Shown here piece by piece: positions 48,215 to 58,089 of a stretch of 64,000 bases of DNA (positions are counted from its first letter, which is position 1; each line of letters opens with the position of its first letter). Where the stretch lies: contig NZ_CP154631.1 in NCBI RefSeq assembly GCF_039555755.1, forward strand, positions 62,001 through 126,000. The letters run 5' to 3'. The notes beneath the pieces were generated by a model. The model saw only the letters and a program-made list of their open reading frames with translations, made no database searches and was not told where the DNA came from. Origin of the DNA: Pseudomonas sediminis (GTDB lineage: Bacteria; Pseudomonadota; Gammaproteobacteria; Pseudomonadales; Pseudomonadaceae). The translations under genes and the position numbers were made by a program.

Positions 48215-48745
48215 TCAGGCCGCTTTGAACGCCTTCACTCGCTCCAGCCAGGTCAGGTCGAGCCGCGTCTGCTCGATATCCAGTCCCTGCTGCTCCATCG
48301 CCTCACGATGGCTGTCGATCTCGCGCACCATCTGGCTCAGCTCGCTGGAATTGCCATCGAGCTGATGCATCTGGGTCACCCCCAGGTGGTAAAAGCGCAG
48401 CAGTTTCATCGCGCTGTCATCGCCCTGCGTCACGCCAGCCTTGACGTGATGCATGACGTTGGTGACGCGCATCAGACTGCGCTTGAGCCGCCAGCCGTAG
48501 ACGGCAGGCGCCATGAACGGCCGCGGCCAGAGTTGCTGACGCACCAGGACGATGGTCAGGCCGAGCCCCACCACCACACCCAGCAGGTTCCACTTGAAGT
48601 TGTCACCACCGGGCGTGCCGAACACCTGCGTACTCAGCGTGGCGCAAAGCATGGCCAGCGCCACGAAGATGACCGCGATAACCGCAGTACTGCGCCGGGT
48701 CTGCTGGCGGTAATGGGCTGGATCAATGGCTTGAATTTCGAACAT
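48215..48745 (-). CDS. DUF3087 membrane protein, 176 aa
   Basis: Two adjacent transmembrane segments (TAVIAVIFVALAMLCATLSTQ and LLGVVVGLGLTIVLVR in part) are followed by a helical cytoplasmic domain (LRFYHLGVTQMHQLDGNSSE). This matches the DUF3087 family of unknown function in gamma-proteobacteria. The ATG at 48745 (MFEIQAIDPAHYR) is chosen over the longer frame upstream, which is in low-homology sequence. Confidence 0.8.
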   Translation of the reverse strand: MFEIQAIDPAHYRQQTRRSTAVIAVIFVALAMLCATLSTQVFGTPGGDNFKWNLLGVVVGLGLTIVLVRQQLWPRPFMAPAVYGWRLKRSLMRVTNVMHHVKAGVTQGDDSAMKLLRFYHLGVTQMHQLDGNSSELSQMVREIDSHREAMEQQGLDIEQTRLDLTWLERVKAFKAA

Positions 48746-48846
48746 GAAGCGCACTCTCGGAGCTGACGATGTGGGGCGCCAACATGCACCATCGCGCCAC
48801 GTCGGTCGAGCCCGACGATGGCCACAATTGCGACAGGATTCAACCC

Positions 48847-49407
48847 TCAAGCACCCTGCTTCAACCATTCACTGGGGCTCGCCCCCACCTTGCGGCGAAA
48901 TGCGCGGGCCAGGGCCGAGGGGCTTTCGTAGCCGATCTCGTCGGGGATCAATGCCATGGGCCGGCCCTCGCGCAGGCGCTTCTGCGCCAGGCTGACGCGC
49001 CAGCCCACCAGGTAATCGGCCGGTGTCGTACCGACCACATCGTGAAAGTGCGCGGCGAAACTGGCGCGCGACATACCAGCCAGTGCCGCCAGCTCGGCCA
49101 CCGACCAGCCATGCTGCGGTTTCTCGTGCAGCTGATTGAGCGCACGGGCCAGGCGTGGCTCGGCCAGGCCCGCCATCATCCCCGAGGCCAGCTCGCGGCT
49201 GTTCATCAGATGACGCAGCAGCTGGATCACCATCAACTCGAACAGGCGGTTGAGCACCTGCTCGCGCCCGCAATCGTCTCCCGCCGCCTCGGCGGACAGC
49301 CAGTCCAGGCAGCCGCTCAGGCTCGGCAATTCACGCAGTTGTTTGATGATGGCACCAGGCAATGGATTGTCGATGCCGCCATCGAAAGCCAAGGTGGCGC
49401 AGACCAA
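48847..49407 (-). pseudogene. Cupin-type AraC regulator remnant (5' end missing)
   Basis: The frame starts inside the cupin-linked domain (VCATLAFDGGIDNPLPGAI) and holds an intact C-terminal AraC DNA-binding domain (WSVAELAALAGMSRASFAAH, YLVGWRVSLAQKRL, IGYESPSALARAFRRKVG). About 110 N-terminal residues are missing and only a TTG is available as start. It may be translated as a free DNA-binding domain, but a decayed gene is more likely. Confidence 0.75.
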
Positions 49408-49462
49408 CTACCTCAACAACCTGTCCGAAACCGTTGTCGACTTTCCGCCCGTAGCCGTCTGA
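49385..49462 (+). pseudogene. Short C-terminal gene remnant, possibly AhpD/CMD-like
   Basis: The frame ending TGA at 49460-49462 reads AKVAQTNYLNNLSETVVDFPP. This resembles the end of carboxymuconolactone decarboxylase/alkylhydroperoxidase-like proteins (TNY-N-(A/S)ETxxDFP). It has no start and runs into the antisense of the AraC remnant. The family call is tentative; that it is a 3' fragment is better supported. Confidence 0.45.
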
Positions 49463-49480
49463 CAAGACAGGAGGTGCGCC

Positions 49481-49735
49481 ATGCAAGCCGTCACTCTTTA
49501 CACCACCGCGTACTGCCCTTACTGCATCAACGCCAAGGCGCTGCTGACACGCAAAGGCGTGACCTACGAGGAAATCGACGTGAGTCGCGCGCCCGAGCGG
49601 ATGGCGGAGATGCTACAGCGCAGCAAGCGCCGCAGCGTGCCGCAGATCTTCATCGGCGAACGCCACGTCGGCGGCTTCGATGACCTCGCCGCACTGGAGC
49701 GCGGCGGCAAGCTGGATGCGTTACTGCAGGCCTGA
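49481..49735 (+). CDS. grxC: Glutaredoxin, GrxC type
   Basis: This 84-aa dithiol glutaredoxin has active-site CPYC near residue 12, the cis-Pro loop SVPQIFIG and GGFDDLAAL near the C-terminus. It reduces disulfides and glutathionylated proteins. An AGGAGG site precedes the ATG. It lies 18 bp after the broken 3' fragment above and may once have been its operon partner. Confidence 0.92.
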   Translation: MQAVTLYTTAYCPYCINAKALLTRKGVTYEEIDVSRAPERMAEMLQRSKRRSVPQIFIGERHVGGFDDLAALERGGKLDALLQA

Positions 49736-49892
49736 GTGTTAAAGGCCGGCCTGATGGTCGGCCTACTCCTTTTCGCCAAAATGGTCGCCTTCGCTCTCAT
49801 GTTGTGGGCCATCGCGGCCGATACAGGAGCGGCAACATCAGCCGAATAGGCTGAACATTGCCCTGCGCCCTATCTCGAAATGGAGTTTTCCC

Positions 49893-51539
49893 ATGCGTCT
49901 CGACGCCCTCTCTTTGAAATCCCGCCTGATCATCGCGGTGGCGATTCCCTGCATCGCCCTGCTACTGGTGGCGCTGACCAGCCTGAGCAGCATGTCCAGC
50001 ATGCATCGGGACACGGAGGTTCTCTATATCAATACTGCCGCACCGATGCGCGCCATGGCCGAGGTAGCCTCACGCATTCCGCGCATGCGCGTCGGGCTCG
50101 ACATGATGCTCCTGCAGGAAACTCCGCTGCGCGACGAACGCGGTGTGAAATCCCGCGTGCAGGATGCTCGCAACGAAGATGTGCCGGGCATGCGCGAGGC
50201 AATGCGCCAGGCCGTGGCAGCGCAGGTCAACCCGGAGCGCAAGGCGCAGGCGCAACAACTGCTCGATCAGTTCGAAGCCATGGTCAGCAACGAACTGAAC
50301 CCGATGCTCGCCGCCTTCGATGCGGGTGACATGGCCAAGGCGCAACAGATCTACCGCGACCAGTACGCCAAGACCTACGGCGTGATGCGCCAGGGCGCCA
50401 ACGACCTGCTCGATGCCCTGCTCAAACAGGCCGAACAACAGAACCTGCATAGCGCACAGAGCTACGACGATGGACTGATCCGCCAGATCGCCATCATCGC
50501 CATCGGCCTGCTGGTGTCGATCATCATGTCCTGGTTGATCGTGGTGCAGCTACGCCGCCGCGTGAAGGTGCTGCAAAGCAGCCTGGGCCAGGCCGCAGAC
50601 AACCTGGCCCTGGACACTCGCATCGAACTGACCGGCCAGGACGAACTGAGCGAGATTGCCCGCAGCTTCAACCAGTTCATCGACAAGGTGCACGGCGCCA
50701 TGCGCCAGCTCGCCGACAACTCGCGCCAGCTTTCGGGCATGGCCCGCGACGTGGCCGAGCGCGCGCGCCTGACCCAGAGCAACTGCACCGCGCAGAGCGA
50801 CCGCACGGTACAGGTGGCCACCGCCATCAACGAGCTGGGCTCGACCGTCAACGAGATTGCCCGTAACGCCGAGAACGCCGCAGAAGTCGCCCGCGAAGCG
50901 ACCCAGCACGCCAGCGACGGCAGCGCCGTGGTCAGCCAGGCGCATCGCCAGGTCGATGCCCTCAACGGCGAACTGGAACAGGCCGCCAAAGTAATCGAGG
51001 CCCTGGCAGCCCAGACCGACGCCATCAGCACCACGCTCAACACCATTCGCAGTATTTCCGAACAGACCAACCTGCTCGCCCTCAACGCTGCCATCGAGGC
51101 GGCGCGTGCGGGCGAACAGGGCCGTGGTTTCGCCGTGGTGGCGGACGAGGTTCGTACCCTGGCCAGCCGTTCCGGCGCCTCCACCGAGGAGATCCAGCAG
51201 GTCATCGACCGTCTGCAGAACGAGTCACGCTCGGCGGTCGAAGCCATGGCCAAGGGCCAACGGCAGAGCGCGCTGGTGGTGGAGTACGCGAGCAAGGCGT
51301 CGGCGGCGCTGGAGCAGATCAACAGCCATATCGGCCAGATCAGCGATCAGAACATCCAGGTCGCCACCGCCACCGAAGAACAGTCCAGCGTGGTCGAGGA
51401 CATCAACCGCAATATCGTCGACATCAACGAACTGACCGTCGGCACCACCCATATCGCTGATCAGCTCAACCAGGCCAGCAGCGACCTGCAGGCGCTGTCG
51501 AGCCAACTGGATGGGCTGGTGGGCCGCTTCCGCCTGTAA
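49893..51539 (+). CDS. Methyl-accepting chemotaxis protein, 4HB sensor
   Basis: This 548-aa receptor has a first transmembrane helix (about residues 11-29), a periplasmic four-helix bundle of roughly 160 residues, a second helix (about 192-212), HAMP and a cytoplasmic signalling domain. The hairpin tip is [20 protein letters not shown]. It senses an unknown ligand; the helical bundle is of the Tar/Tsr-like 4HB type. No pentapeptide tail for CheR is present. A GGAG site precedes the ATG. Confidence 0.93.
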   Translation: MRLDALSLKSRLIIAVAIPCIALLLVALTSLSSMSSMHRDTEVLYINTAAPMRAMAEVASRIPRMRVGLDMMLLQETPLRDERGVKSRVQDARNEDVPGMREAMRQAVAAQVNPERKAQAQQLLDQFEAMVSNELNPMLAAFDAGDMAKAQQIYRDQYAKTYGVMRQGANDLLDALLKQAEQQNLHSAQSYDDGLIRQIAIIAIGLLVSIIMSWLIVVQLRRRVKVLQSSLGQAADNLALDTRIELTGQDELSEIARSFNQFIDKVHGAMRQLADNSRQLSGMARDVAERARLTQSNCTAQSDRTVQVATAINELGSTVNEIARNAENAAEVAREATQHASDGSAVVSQAHRQVDALNGELEQAAKVIEALAAQTDAISTTLNTIRSISEQTNLLALNAAIEAARAGEQGRGFAVVADEVRTLASRSGASTEEIQQVIDRLQNESRSAVEAMAKGQRQSALVVEYASKASAALEQINSHIGQISDQNIQVATATEEQSSVVEDINRNIVDINELTVGTTHIADQLNQASSDLQALSSQLDGLVGRFRL

Positions 51540-51542
51540 GGC

Positions 51543-52991
51543 TCAGCGCAGATCCTCGTCGATACGCTGCAGCAGGTAATCGTAGAAGGGGTTGGACGTC
51601 GCCCGCTGCAGACTGTCCAGCCCCACCAGCAGCACGCCGTGCTCACCGCGCGGCGCCAGCGTACCCAGCGCCACGCCATAGTCTTCGCCCGGTGCAGGAT
51701 CACTGCCATACAGCGGATCGCTCGGCGGGAACGGCAAAGCCACGTGCGACAGCGAGAACAGCTGGCGCGGGTAATCCACCCCCAACGACACGCGCTGCAC
51801 CTGCTGGCTACCTGCAGCGATGCGCCGGGCTTCCACCGCACGCCCCTGCTCCGGCGCCACGCCAACCACGGTGAGGTCGTAGTCACGCTCGGCCGGTGGC
51901 AGTAACTGCTCCAGCAACCCGCTCATGTCCGTGCGCAACAGCGAACTGGCTGCCTGCGAGCGATTGATATCGAACACCACCAACTCGCTGCCATTGGCCG
52001 GCAGGCGCTCGAACAGCTGGCGCACAACGGCCGGCGTACTCACCGTACTGTCAGCCAGCGACTGGAAGGCCAGCACCGGCGGCAGCCGTGACAGACGGCC
52101 ATCGGCCTCGGCAACGTCGAAGGCGCTCTGCACCTCATGGGTCAGCTCATAGGTCTGCCGCGCCGCATACACCGGGAAGGAGTTGTACTTGAACGGGTTG
52201 AACTCCGGCAGCACGTTCATCCAGGCCGACTTGGCGAACGCCGGCAGCACCGCGGGTAGGGCCGCCAGCCCGGCGTAACGGGCGTAGCTGGTGACGCCGA
52301 TCATCGGCGAAATCAGCACCAGGCGTTGCGGCATGGCTAGGCGCTCATCTTCCAACGCCGCCAGGCTGTAGCGCAGCGCCAACGCCCCGCCATTGGAATA
52401 GCCAACCATATACAGCGGCCCGTCCGGCACCTGGCGCCGCGCTTCGCGTACAGCCAGACGCGTGGTAGCCAGCCATTGCTCCCAATGCGCAGCGGTAAGC
52501 GCCGCCGGAACCGTGCCATGACCAGGCATGCGCGGCACCACGGCGAGCAGGCCCTGCTCGCTCAGGTGCTGGGCGATGTGGCGAAGGCTGTAGGGCGAGT
52601 CGGTCAGGCCGTGCAGCAACACCACCACACCTCGCGCCGGGCCTGGCGGCGACAGGATGAAGGAGCGGTTCCAGTCACGCGGCAAACTGCCGGAGTAGAC
52701 CGGGCTGTTGCTGGCATAACGACTATAGGCCGCCGTGCCGGAGGCCGTGACCGGCTCGATCAGCTCACGTTGCAGGCGCTCGAACAGGGCCGCCTCGGCA
52801 GATACGTAGGTCTGCCAGTCGCCCTCGTCCAGCTCGCTGACCTCCAGCTCCTGTGGTACCAGGCGGTGCCAGGGTTCCAGTTCGGGCAACGACGATAGTC
52901 CGGCGATACGAATGCCGAGCAAGGCCACCACGATCAACAACAGCACTACCAGCGTCCAGGCCATCACGTTGCGCATGCGCGGTAAACGCAT
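51543..52991 (-). CDS. Membrane-anchored alpha/beta hydrolase
   Basis: This 482-aa protein has an N-terminal transmembrane helix (VMAWTLVVLLLIVVALLGI) and an alpha/beta-hydrolase domain. The oxyanion segment VVVLLHGLTDSPYS is near residue 121 and the nucleophile elbow MVGYSNGGALAL near 190. A lid region and a C-terminal part follow in which the catalytic His is probably in SLSHVALPF. It is likely an esterase or lipase. The ATG at 52991 has a GGGAGG site; the longer upstream frame runs into the ars promoter. Confidence 0.8.
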   Translation of the reverse strand: MRLPRMRNVMAWTLVVLLLIVVALLGIRIAGLSSLPELEPWHRLVPQELEVSELDEGDWQTYVSAEAALFERLQRELIEPVTASGTAAYSRYASNSPVYSGSLPRDWNRSFILSPPGPARGVVVLLHGLTDSPYSLRHIAQHLSEQGLLAVVPRMPGHGTVPAALTAAHWEQWLATTRLAVREARRQVPDGPLYMVGYSNGGALALRYSLAALEDERLAMPQRLVLISPMIGVTSYARYAGLAALPAVLPAFAKSAWMNVLPEFNPFKYNSFPVYAARQTYELTHEVQSAFDVAEADGRLSRLPPVLAFQSLADSTVSTPAVVRQLFERLPANGSELVVFDINRSQAASSLLRTDMSGLLEQLLPPAERDYDLTVVGVAPEQGRAVEARRIAAGSQQVQRVSLGVDYPRQLFSLSHVALPFPPSDPLYGSDPAPGEDYGVALGTLAPRGEHGVLLVGLDSLQRATSNPFYDYLLQRIDEDLR

Positions 52992-53094
52992 CCAGCGCCT
53001 CCCTCGAAATCTCTGGCCAGGAAAATCCGTCCCGGCGACCGGCTTGGGGACTGTAGTGCAAAGCCGCCCCGAATCACCACCAGCTTGCCTAAAA

Positions 53095-53131
53095 CATATG
53101 GATTTCCGTATATTCGCAAACCCGCATATAA
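53095..53131. promoter_or_regulatory. Putative ArsR operator
   Basis: CATATGGATTTCCGTATAT (53095-53113) is an imperfect dyad, and CATATGG...CCGCATAT spans a larger one to 53129. It lies 14-48 bp upstream of the arsR ATG, as expected for an autoregulated ArsR site. Confidence 0.6.
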
Positions 53132-53142
53132 AGACCAGCCCA

Positions 53143-53499
53143 ATGTCCGAGCACCTTTCCCCGCCCGCGCTGTTCAAATCCCTGGCCGATGAAACCCGCG
53201 CCCGCGCCGTACTGCTGATCGCCGAGCAAGGCGAGCTGTGCGTGTGCGAGCTGGTCTGCGCGCTGGGCGACAGCCAGCCGAAGATCTCCCGCCATCTGGC
53301 ACAACTGCGCAACAGCGGCCTGCTGCAGGATCGTCGCCAGGGCCAGTGGGTCTACTACCGCCTGGCGCCCGATCTGCCGCAATGGGTGCGCGACGTGCTG
53401 GCCACTACCCTGGCCGCCAACCGCACCTGGCTGGAGCAGGACACCAGCCGCCTCGCCAACATGGGCGACCGCCCTACCCGCCTCGCCACCTGCTGCTAA
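53143..53499 (+). CDS. arsR: Arsenic-responsive repressor ArsR
   Basis: This 118-aa ArsR/SmtB winged-helix protein has the As(III) site ELCVCEL near residue 30 in the first helix of the DNA-binding domain and the recognition helix SQPKISRHLAQLRNSG. Binding of arsenite or antimonite releases it from the operator. The C-terminal CC pair is common in Pseudomonas ArsR. The ATG at 53143 is chosen because the domain begins right after it. arsB starts 9 bp downstream. Confidence 0.94.
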   Translation: MSEHLSPPALFKSLADETRARAVLLIAEQGELCVCELVCALGDSQPKISRHLAQLRNSGLLQDRRQGQWVYYRLAPDLPQWVRDVLATTLAANRTWLEQDTSRLANMGDRPTRLATCC

Positions 53500-53508
53500 G
53501 AACATCGC

Positions 53509-54792
53509 ATGCTCATCGCCGTCGCCATCTTTCTGTTCACCCTGATTCTGGTCATCTGGCAGCCACGAGGCCTGGGCGTCGGCTGGAGCGCCTCGCTTGG
53601 CGCCGTGCTGGCCCTGGCCGCCGGCGTAGTCAGCTTCGCCGACATCCCCACTGTGTGGGACATCGTGTGGAACGCCACGGCGACCTTCATCGCCGTGATC
53701 ATCATCAGCCTGCTGCTCGATGAGGCCGGCTTCTTCGAGTGGGCGGCGCTGCACGTGGCGCGCTGGGCCAATGGCAGCGGCGCGCGCCTGTTCGCCTTCA
53801 GCATCCTGCTTGGCGCGGCGGTGTCGGCGCTGTTCGCCAACGACGGCGCGGCGCTGATCCTCACCCCCATCGTGATTTCCATGTTGCTGGCGCTGCGCTT
53901 CTCGCCGACTTCGACCCTGGCCTTCGTCATGGCCGCCGGCTTTGTCGCCGACACCGCCAGCCTGCCGCTGGTGGTGTCGAACCTGGTCAACATCGTCTCG
54001 GCCGACTACTTCGACATCGGCTTCGGCGCCTACGCGGCGGTGATGGTGCCGGTGAACCTGGTCAGCGTCGCCGCCACCCTGCTGGTGCTGTGGCTGTTCT
54101 TCCGCCGCGACCTTCCGGCGCGCTACGAGGTGGCGGCGCTGCAGGCGCCGAGCCAGGCGGTCCGCGACCTCAGCACCTTCAAGGTCGGCTGGGCGGTGCT
54201 GCTGGCACTGCTGGTCGGGCTGTTCGCCCTGGAGCCGCTGGGCATCCCCATCAGCGCTGTGGCCGCAGCCTGCGCCGCGCTGCTACTCGCCGTCGCTGCC
54301 CATGGCAAACGCATCGCCACCGGCAAGGTGCTGCGCGAGGCGCCCTGGCAGGTGGTGATTTTCTCCCTCGGCATGTACCTGGTGGTGTACGGCCTGAGCA
54401 ATGCCGGCCTGACCGCCGAACTGACGCGCCTGCTCGACACCTTCGCCGGCTATGGCATCTGGGGCGCGGCGCTGGGCACCGGCCTGCTCAGCGCGCTGCT
54501 GTCGTCCTTGATGAACAACATGCCCAGCGTGCTGATCGGCGCGCTGGCCATCGACGCCAGCCAGGCCAGCGGCGCGGTGCGCGAGGCGATGATCTACGCC
54601 AACGTGATCGGCTGCGACCTGGGGCCGAAGATAACCCCCATCGGCAGCCTGGCCACCCTGCTCTGGCTGCATGTACTGGCGCGCAAGGGCATCCGCGTGA
54701 CCTGGGGTTACTACTTCAAGGTCGGCATCGTGCTCACCCTGCCGGTGCTGCTGCTCACCCTTTCGGCCCTGGCCCTGCGCCTGAGCCTCTGA
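53509..54792 (+). CDS. arsB: Arsenite efflux pump ArsB
   Basis: This 427-aa membrane protein has about 12 transmembrane segments and ArsB signatures: [40 protein letters not shown] and [17 protein letters not shown] with [19 protein letters not shown]. It exports arsenite or antimonite using the proton gradient and can associate with an ArsA ATPase, which is not encoded here. It is second in the arsRBC operon. Confidence 0.96.
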   Translation: MLIAVAIFLFTLILVIWQPRGLGVGWSASLGAVLALAAGVVSFADIPTVWDIVWNATATFIAVIIISLLLDEAGFFEWAALHVARWANGSGARLFAFSILLGAAVSALFANDGAALILTPIVISMLLALRFSPTSTLAFVMAAGFVADTASLPLVVSNLVNIVSADYFDIGFGAYAAVMVPVNLVSVAATLLVLWLFFRRDLPARYEVAALQAPSQAVRDLSTFKVGWAVLLALLVGLFALEPLGIPISAVAAACAALLLAVAAHGKRIATGKVLREAPWQVVIFSLGMYLVVYGLSNAGLTAELTRLLDTFAGYGIWGAALGTGLLSALLSSLMNNMPSVLIGALAIDASQASGAVREAMIYANVIGCDLGPKITPIGSLATLLWLHVLARKGIRVTWGYYFKVGIVLTLPVLLLTLSALALRLSL

Positions 54793-54806
54793 CCTGGAGC
54801 CTTCCG

Positions 54807-55277
54807 ATGAAAGTCCTGTTCATGTGCACGGCCAATAGTTGCCGCAGCATCCTCTCCGAAGCCATGTTCAACCACCTGGCGCCCAGCGAACACCAGGCAG
54901 TGAGTTCCGGTAACTTCCCGCGCGGTGAGGTGCTGCCGCGTACTCTGGTCACCCTGCGCGAAGCCGGCATCACTACCGAGGGCCTGAGCAGCAAGGGCAA
55001 CGACGCCTTCGAAGGCTGCCCGCCGGATATCGTCATCACCGTCTGCGACAAGGCGGCGGGCGAAGCCTGCCCGGTGTACTTCGGCCCGGCGTTGAAAGCC
55101 CACTGGGGCCTGGAAGATCCGTCCCACGTGGAAGGCGACGAGGCCAGCATCGACGCCGCCTTTCACGCCACCCTGGCGCATATCGAACGGCGCTGCCGCG
55201 CCTTCCTCGCCCTGCCCCTGGCGGACATGAGCCGCGACGAGCTGCAGCAAGCGCTCAACCATATCGGCCAGGAGTGA
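54807..55277 (+). CDS. arsC: Arsenate reductase ArsC, LMW-phosphatase (thioredoxin-linked) type
   Basis: This 156-aa protein begins with the P-loop FMCTANSCRS (C-x5-R) and has the redox pair CDKAAGEAC near residues 80-88. That pair places it in the thioredoxin-coupled class rather than the glutaredoxin-coupled R773 class. It reduces arsenate to arsenite for ArsB. A GGAG site precedes the ATG, 14 bp after arsB. Confidence 0.94.
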   Translation: MKVLFMCTANSCRSILSEAMFNHLAPSEHQAVSSGNFPRGEVLPRTLVTLREAGITTEGLSSKGNDAFEGCPPDIVITVCDKAAGEACPVYFGPALKAHWGLEDPSHVEGDEASIDAAFHATLAHIERRCRAFLALPLADMSRDELQQALNHIGQE

Positions 55278-55294
55278 AACCCGTGACAGGCGCT

Positions 55295-55330
55295 GCAGTG
55301 GCGACTGTCGCGGCTAAAGCCTCTCCCACA
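55295..55330. repeat. REP element
   Basis: CAGTGGCGACTGTCGCGGCTAAAG... to CTCCCACA is one copy of the window's REP family, just after arsC. Confidence 0.7.
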
Positions 55331-55369
55331 GATTGGAGAAGCGACCAGCGCCCCTGATAGGCTGCGCGC

Positions 55370-56140
55370 ATGAACCTCGTTGCTCGCCTCCAGACCCTCA
55401 TCACCAACGACCCTCGGCGCCTGCGCATCCTGCAGCAGGTGCGCGGGCTCGACTTGCCCGATTGCTGGGTGGCCGCCGGTTTCGTGCGCAGCGCGGTCTG
55501 GGATCACTTGCACCAACGCAGCGATTCGCCGCTGCCAGAAGATATCGACGTGATCTGGTTCGACCGTTGTCAGCCCTCTTCTGCTCGCGATGCTGAGCTG
55601 GAGACGATCCTGCGCCAACAGGACGAATCGCTGCAGTGGTCAGTGAAGAATCAGGCACGCATGCACCTGCGCAATGGCGATGCGCCTTACACCTCGGCCA
55701 CCGAAGCGATGCGGTATTGGCCGGAGACCGCGACGGCGGTGGCCGTCAGGCTCGATGAACAGGACAGGCTGGAGGTCGCTGCGCCGCTGGGCCTCGAGGA
55801 CCTGTTCGACCTCGTCGTGCGACCGGCGGGGAGATTCAAGGGCAAAAAGCAGCCGATCTACCAGCAACGACTGCGCGGCAAGAACTGGCTGGCCACCTGG
55901 CCGAAGCTGAAGGTGCTGACGGGTGGATCACGCCTTACCGATCCACCGGCTGGTGGATGTAAAGAGCGACATCCACCCTGCGACAGAAACACCGAGGTAG
56001 GCGCCTCAGCGGCGACAATCGCGGCTGAAGCCGCTCCTACAAAGTTGACTACATGCCCACCGGCGGGGAATGTGAAGCGCGAATCCAACCCACGACAGAA
56101 AACCCGTGGGAGGCACTTCAGCGGCGACAGTCGCGGCTAA
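55370..56140 (+). CDS. Nucleotidyltransferase-family protein with repeat-derived C-terminus
   Basis: Residues 1-184 form a COG3575-like nucleotidyltransferase-fold protein (GFVRSAVWDHLHQR near 37, PEDIDVIWFD near 56, VKNQARMHLRNG near 92, GLEDLFDLVVRP near 141). Members are usually about 190 aa. After WPKLKVLTG the frame continues for some 70 codons through two REP elements before a stop, so the normal stop appears lost. Activity is not proven for the family. Confidence 0.78.
   Translation: MNLVARLQTLITNDPRRLRILQQVRGLDLPDCWVAAGFVRSAVWDHLHQRSDSPLPEDIDVIWFDRCQPSSARDAELETILRQQDESLQWSVKNQARMHLRNGDAPYTSATEAMRYWPETATAVAVRLDEQDRLEVAAPLGLEDLFDLVVRPAGRFKGKKQPIYQQRLRGKNWLATWPKLKVLTGGSRLTDPPAGGCKERHPPCDRNTEVGASAATIAAEAAPTKLTTCPPAGNVKRESNPRQKTRGRHFSGDSRG
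55997..56040. repeat. REP pair inside the nucleotidyltransferase 3' end
   Basis: GTAGGCGCCTCAGCGGCGAC and the opposing GCGGCTGAAGCCGCTCCTAC are near-complementary arms. The element is translated in the extended frame. Confidence 0.75.
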
Positions 56141-56152
56141 AGCCCCTCCCAC
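56106..56152. repeat. REP pair downstream of cyoE
   Basis: GTGGGAGGCACTTCAGCGGC and opposing CGGCTAAAGCCCCTCCCAC form a long imperfect stem. It lies 11 bp beyond the cyoE stop and could stabilise or end the cyo mRNA. Confidence 0.75.
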
Positions 56153-56162
56153 AGGGCCGAGG

Positions 56163-57119
56163 TCAGATACCGGCAACCACCGCACAGATGCCCTGCGCGC
56201 TATCGGCGAACTGGCTGCACAGGTGATTGATGGAGGCCACCAATACCTGTTCGGGCGACGAGATGAAATCCACCGACATCATCACGCTGAGCATGGTGAT
56301 GCTGATGATGGAGAAGGTGAACAGCTTGCGTGCCCACACCCGATCATCCGCCGCCTTGTAGCCCGACACGCCCATCCACAGCCAGTAGGCACCGCTCAGC
56401 GCGGCGACCACGAAATAGCTGTAGCCGGCATAGCCGCTGAGCGTCAGCATCAGGGTCGCGACGACGAAAGCGGCGATGTACAGCACGATATGCCGCTTGG
56501 CCGCCGAGATGCCCTTGATCACCGGCAGCACCGGGATGTTCGCGGCCTGGTAGTCATTGAAACGGAAAATGGCGATGGCATAGGAATGCGGCATCTGCCA
56601 CAGGCTGAAGATCAACAACAGGATGGCCGCGCCAGTATCGAACTCGTTACTGACCGCGCAGTAACCCACCACGGGCGGTGCCGCCCCCGACAGGCTGCCA
56701 ACCAGGGTGCCGTATACCGAGCCACGCTTGAGCCACAGGCTGTACAAGCCGACGTAGACCACGAAGCCCATCAGCACCAGCATCACCGCCAGGGTGTTGC
56801 TCGCGGCATACAGCAACGCCACGCCAGCCACCCCGAGCACGCACGCATAGACGATGGCGTGCGCAGGGGAAACCAGCCCCTGCGCCAGAACCCGGTTACG
56901 GGTTCGTTCCATCTTCTGGTCGATATCCCTATCGATGTAGTTGTTGAACACGCAGCCTGAGGCAATCACCAGCGAAACCCCCAGCGCCGTTGCCAGGTAC
57001 AACGCCAGGTTCACATCGCCACGCGAAGCCAGGAAGAAACCGCCAGTAACGGAAATCAGATTTCCGAAGACGATGCCCGGTTTGGCGAGGTTGAGGTACT
57101 GCTTCAGGAGGGCCAGCAT
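56163..57119 (-). CDS. cyoE: Protoheme IX farnesyltransferase CyoE
   Basis: This 318-aa UbiA-family prenyltransferase makes heme O for cytochrome bo3. It begins [20 protein letters not shown] and has the prenyl-diphosphate motif [18 protein letters not shown] near residue 65 and a second acidic loop ([14 protein letters not shown]). The start ATG at 57119 shares one base with the cyoD stop (TGATG). The C-terminus is about 20 residues longer than E. coli CyoE and ends near a REP element. Confidence 0.95.
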   Translation of the reverse strand: MLALLKQYLNLAKPGIVFGNLISVTGGFFLASRGDVNLALYLATALGVSLVIASGCVFNNYIDRDIDQKMERTRNRVLAQGLVSPAHAIVYACVLGVAGVALLYAASNTLAVMLVLMGFVVYVGLYSLWLKRGSVYGTLVGSLSGAAPPVVGYCAVSNEFDTGAAILLLIFSLWQMPHSYAIAIFRFNDYQAANIPVLPVIKGISAAKRHIVLYIAAFVVATLMLTLSGYAGYSYFVVAALSGAYWLWMGVSGYKAADDRVWARKLFTFSIISITMLSVMMSVDFISSPEQVLVASINHLCSQFADSAQGICAVVAGI

Positions 57120-57460
57120 CAGTTGATCATCATGTGATAGTGCATGCTCCACATGATCCAGACCGACAGGCCGACCACGAGGGCAATGATCACCACGGTG
57201 AAGAGCATCGAGATGATGTTCCAGCGACCTTCGGCATCGGCCTTCATGTGCAGGAAGTACACGAGGTGGACAATCACCTGGACGAGGCCGAACAGCACCA
57301 CCGCGATCAGGGTAACGCCACGGCTCAGGCCCAGCATTTCAGGGTGCATGACCAGCGCGAACGGGATCACGGTGAGGATCACCGACAGGATGAAACCGAT
57401 CAGGTAATCCTTGAACCCCACGTGGCTGGCATGTGCAGCGTGGTTGTCTTGGTGAGCCAT
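57119..57460 (-). CDS. cyoD: Cytochrome bo3 subunit IV CyoD
   Basis: This 113-aa subunit has three transmembrane helices ([57 protein letters not shown]). It assists assembly of the oxidase. It starts directly after the cyoC stop. Confidence 0.94.
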   Translation of the reverse strand: MAHQDNHAAHASHVGFKDYLIGFILSVILTVIPFALVMHPEMLGLSRGVTLIAVVLFGLVQVIVHLVYFLHMKADAEGRWNIISMLFTVVIIALVVGLSVWIMWSMHYHMMIN

Positions 57461-58087
57461 TTACAGCACCCCCAGCAGATAGACGACGGTAAAGACGCAG
57501 ATCCAGACCACGTCGAGGAAGTGCCAGAACAGGCTGAGCAGACCAACCCGCGTCTTGTTCGTGTCGGTCAGGCCACGGCTGCCCACCTGGAACATCAGGA
57601 TGAGCATCCACAGCAGGCCGGCACTGACGTGCAGACCGTGAGTGCCGACCAGGGTGAAGAACGCCGACCAGTAGGCGCTGACCTGCGGCCCGGCACCTTC
57701 GTGGATCAGGTGACGGAACTCGTACAGCTCGATGGCGATGAAGGTCGCACCGAGCAGGAAGGTGACGCCCAGCCAGCGCAGCACCGCGGCCTTGTCGCCG
57801 CGGTAGGTGGCCAGCATGGCCATGCCGTAGGTGATACTGGAGAACAGCAGCGCGAAGGTTTCCACCAGCACCAGATGCAGGCCGCCACCGAGCATTTCCT
57901 TCGCGGTGGGGCCACCAGCGAAGGAGTTGCTCAGCACCGCGAAGGTGGCGAAGACGGTGGCGAAGATCAGCAGGTCGGTCATCAGGTAAACCCAAAAACC
58001 GAACAGCTTTATTCCACTGGTGTCATGGTGGTGCTCATGGCCGTGGCCATGAGCGTCGTGTGGATAGTGGGGTTCGTAAGCGGTCAT
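57461..58087 (-). CDS. cyoC: Cytochrome bo3 subunit III CyoC
   Basis: This 208-aa heme-copper oxidase subunit III has five transmembrane helices. It shows [16 protein letters not shown] and [19 protein letters not shown], both family hallmarks. A His-rich N-terminus ([16 protein letters not shown]) is unusual but seen in Pseudomonas. The gap to cyoB is 2 bp. Confidence 0.95.
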   Translation of the reverse strand: MTAYEPHYPHDAHGHGHEHHHDTSGIKLFGFWVYLMTDLLIFATVFATFAVLSNSFAGGPTAKEMLGGGLHLVLVETFALLFSSITYGMAMLATYRGDKAAVLRWLGVTFLLGATFIAIELYEFRHLIHEGAGPQVSAYWSAFFTLVGTHGLHVSAGLLWMLILMFQVGSRGLTDTNKTRVGLLSLFWHFLDVVWICVFTVVYLLGVL

Positions 58088-58089
58088 GG

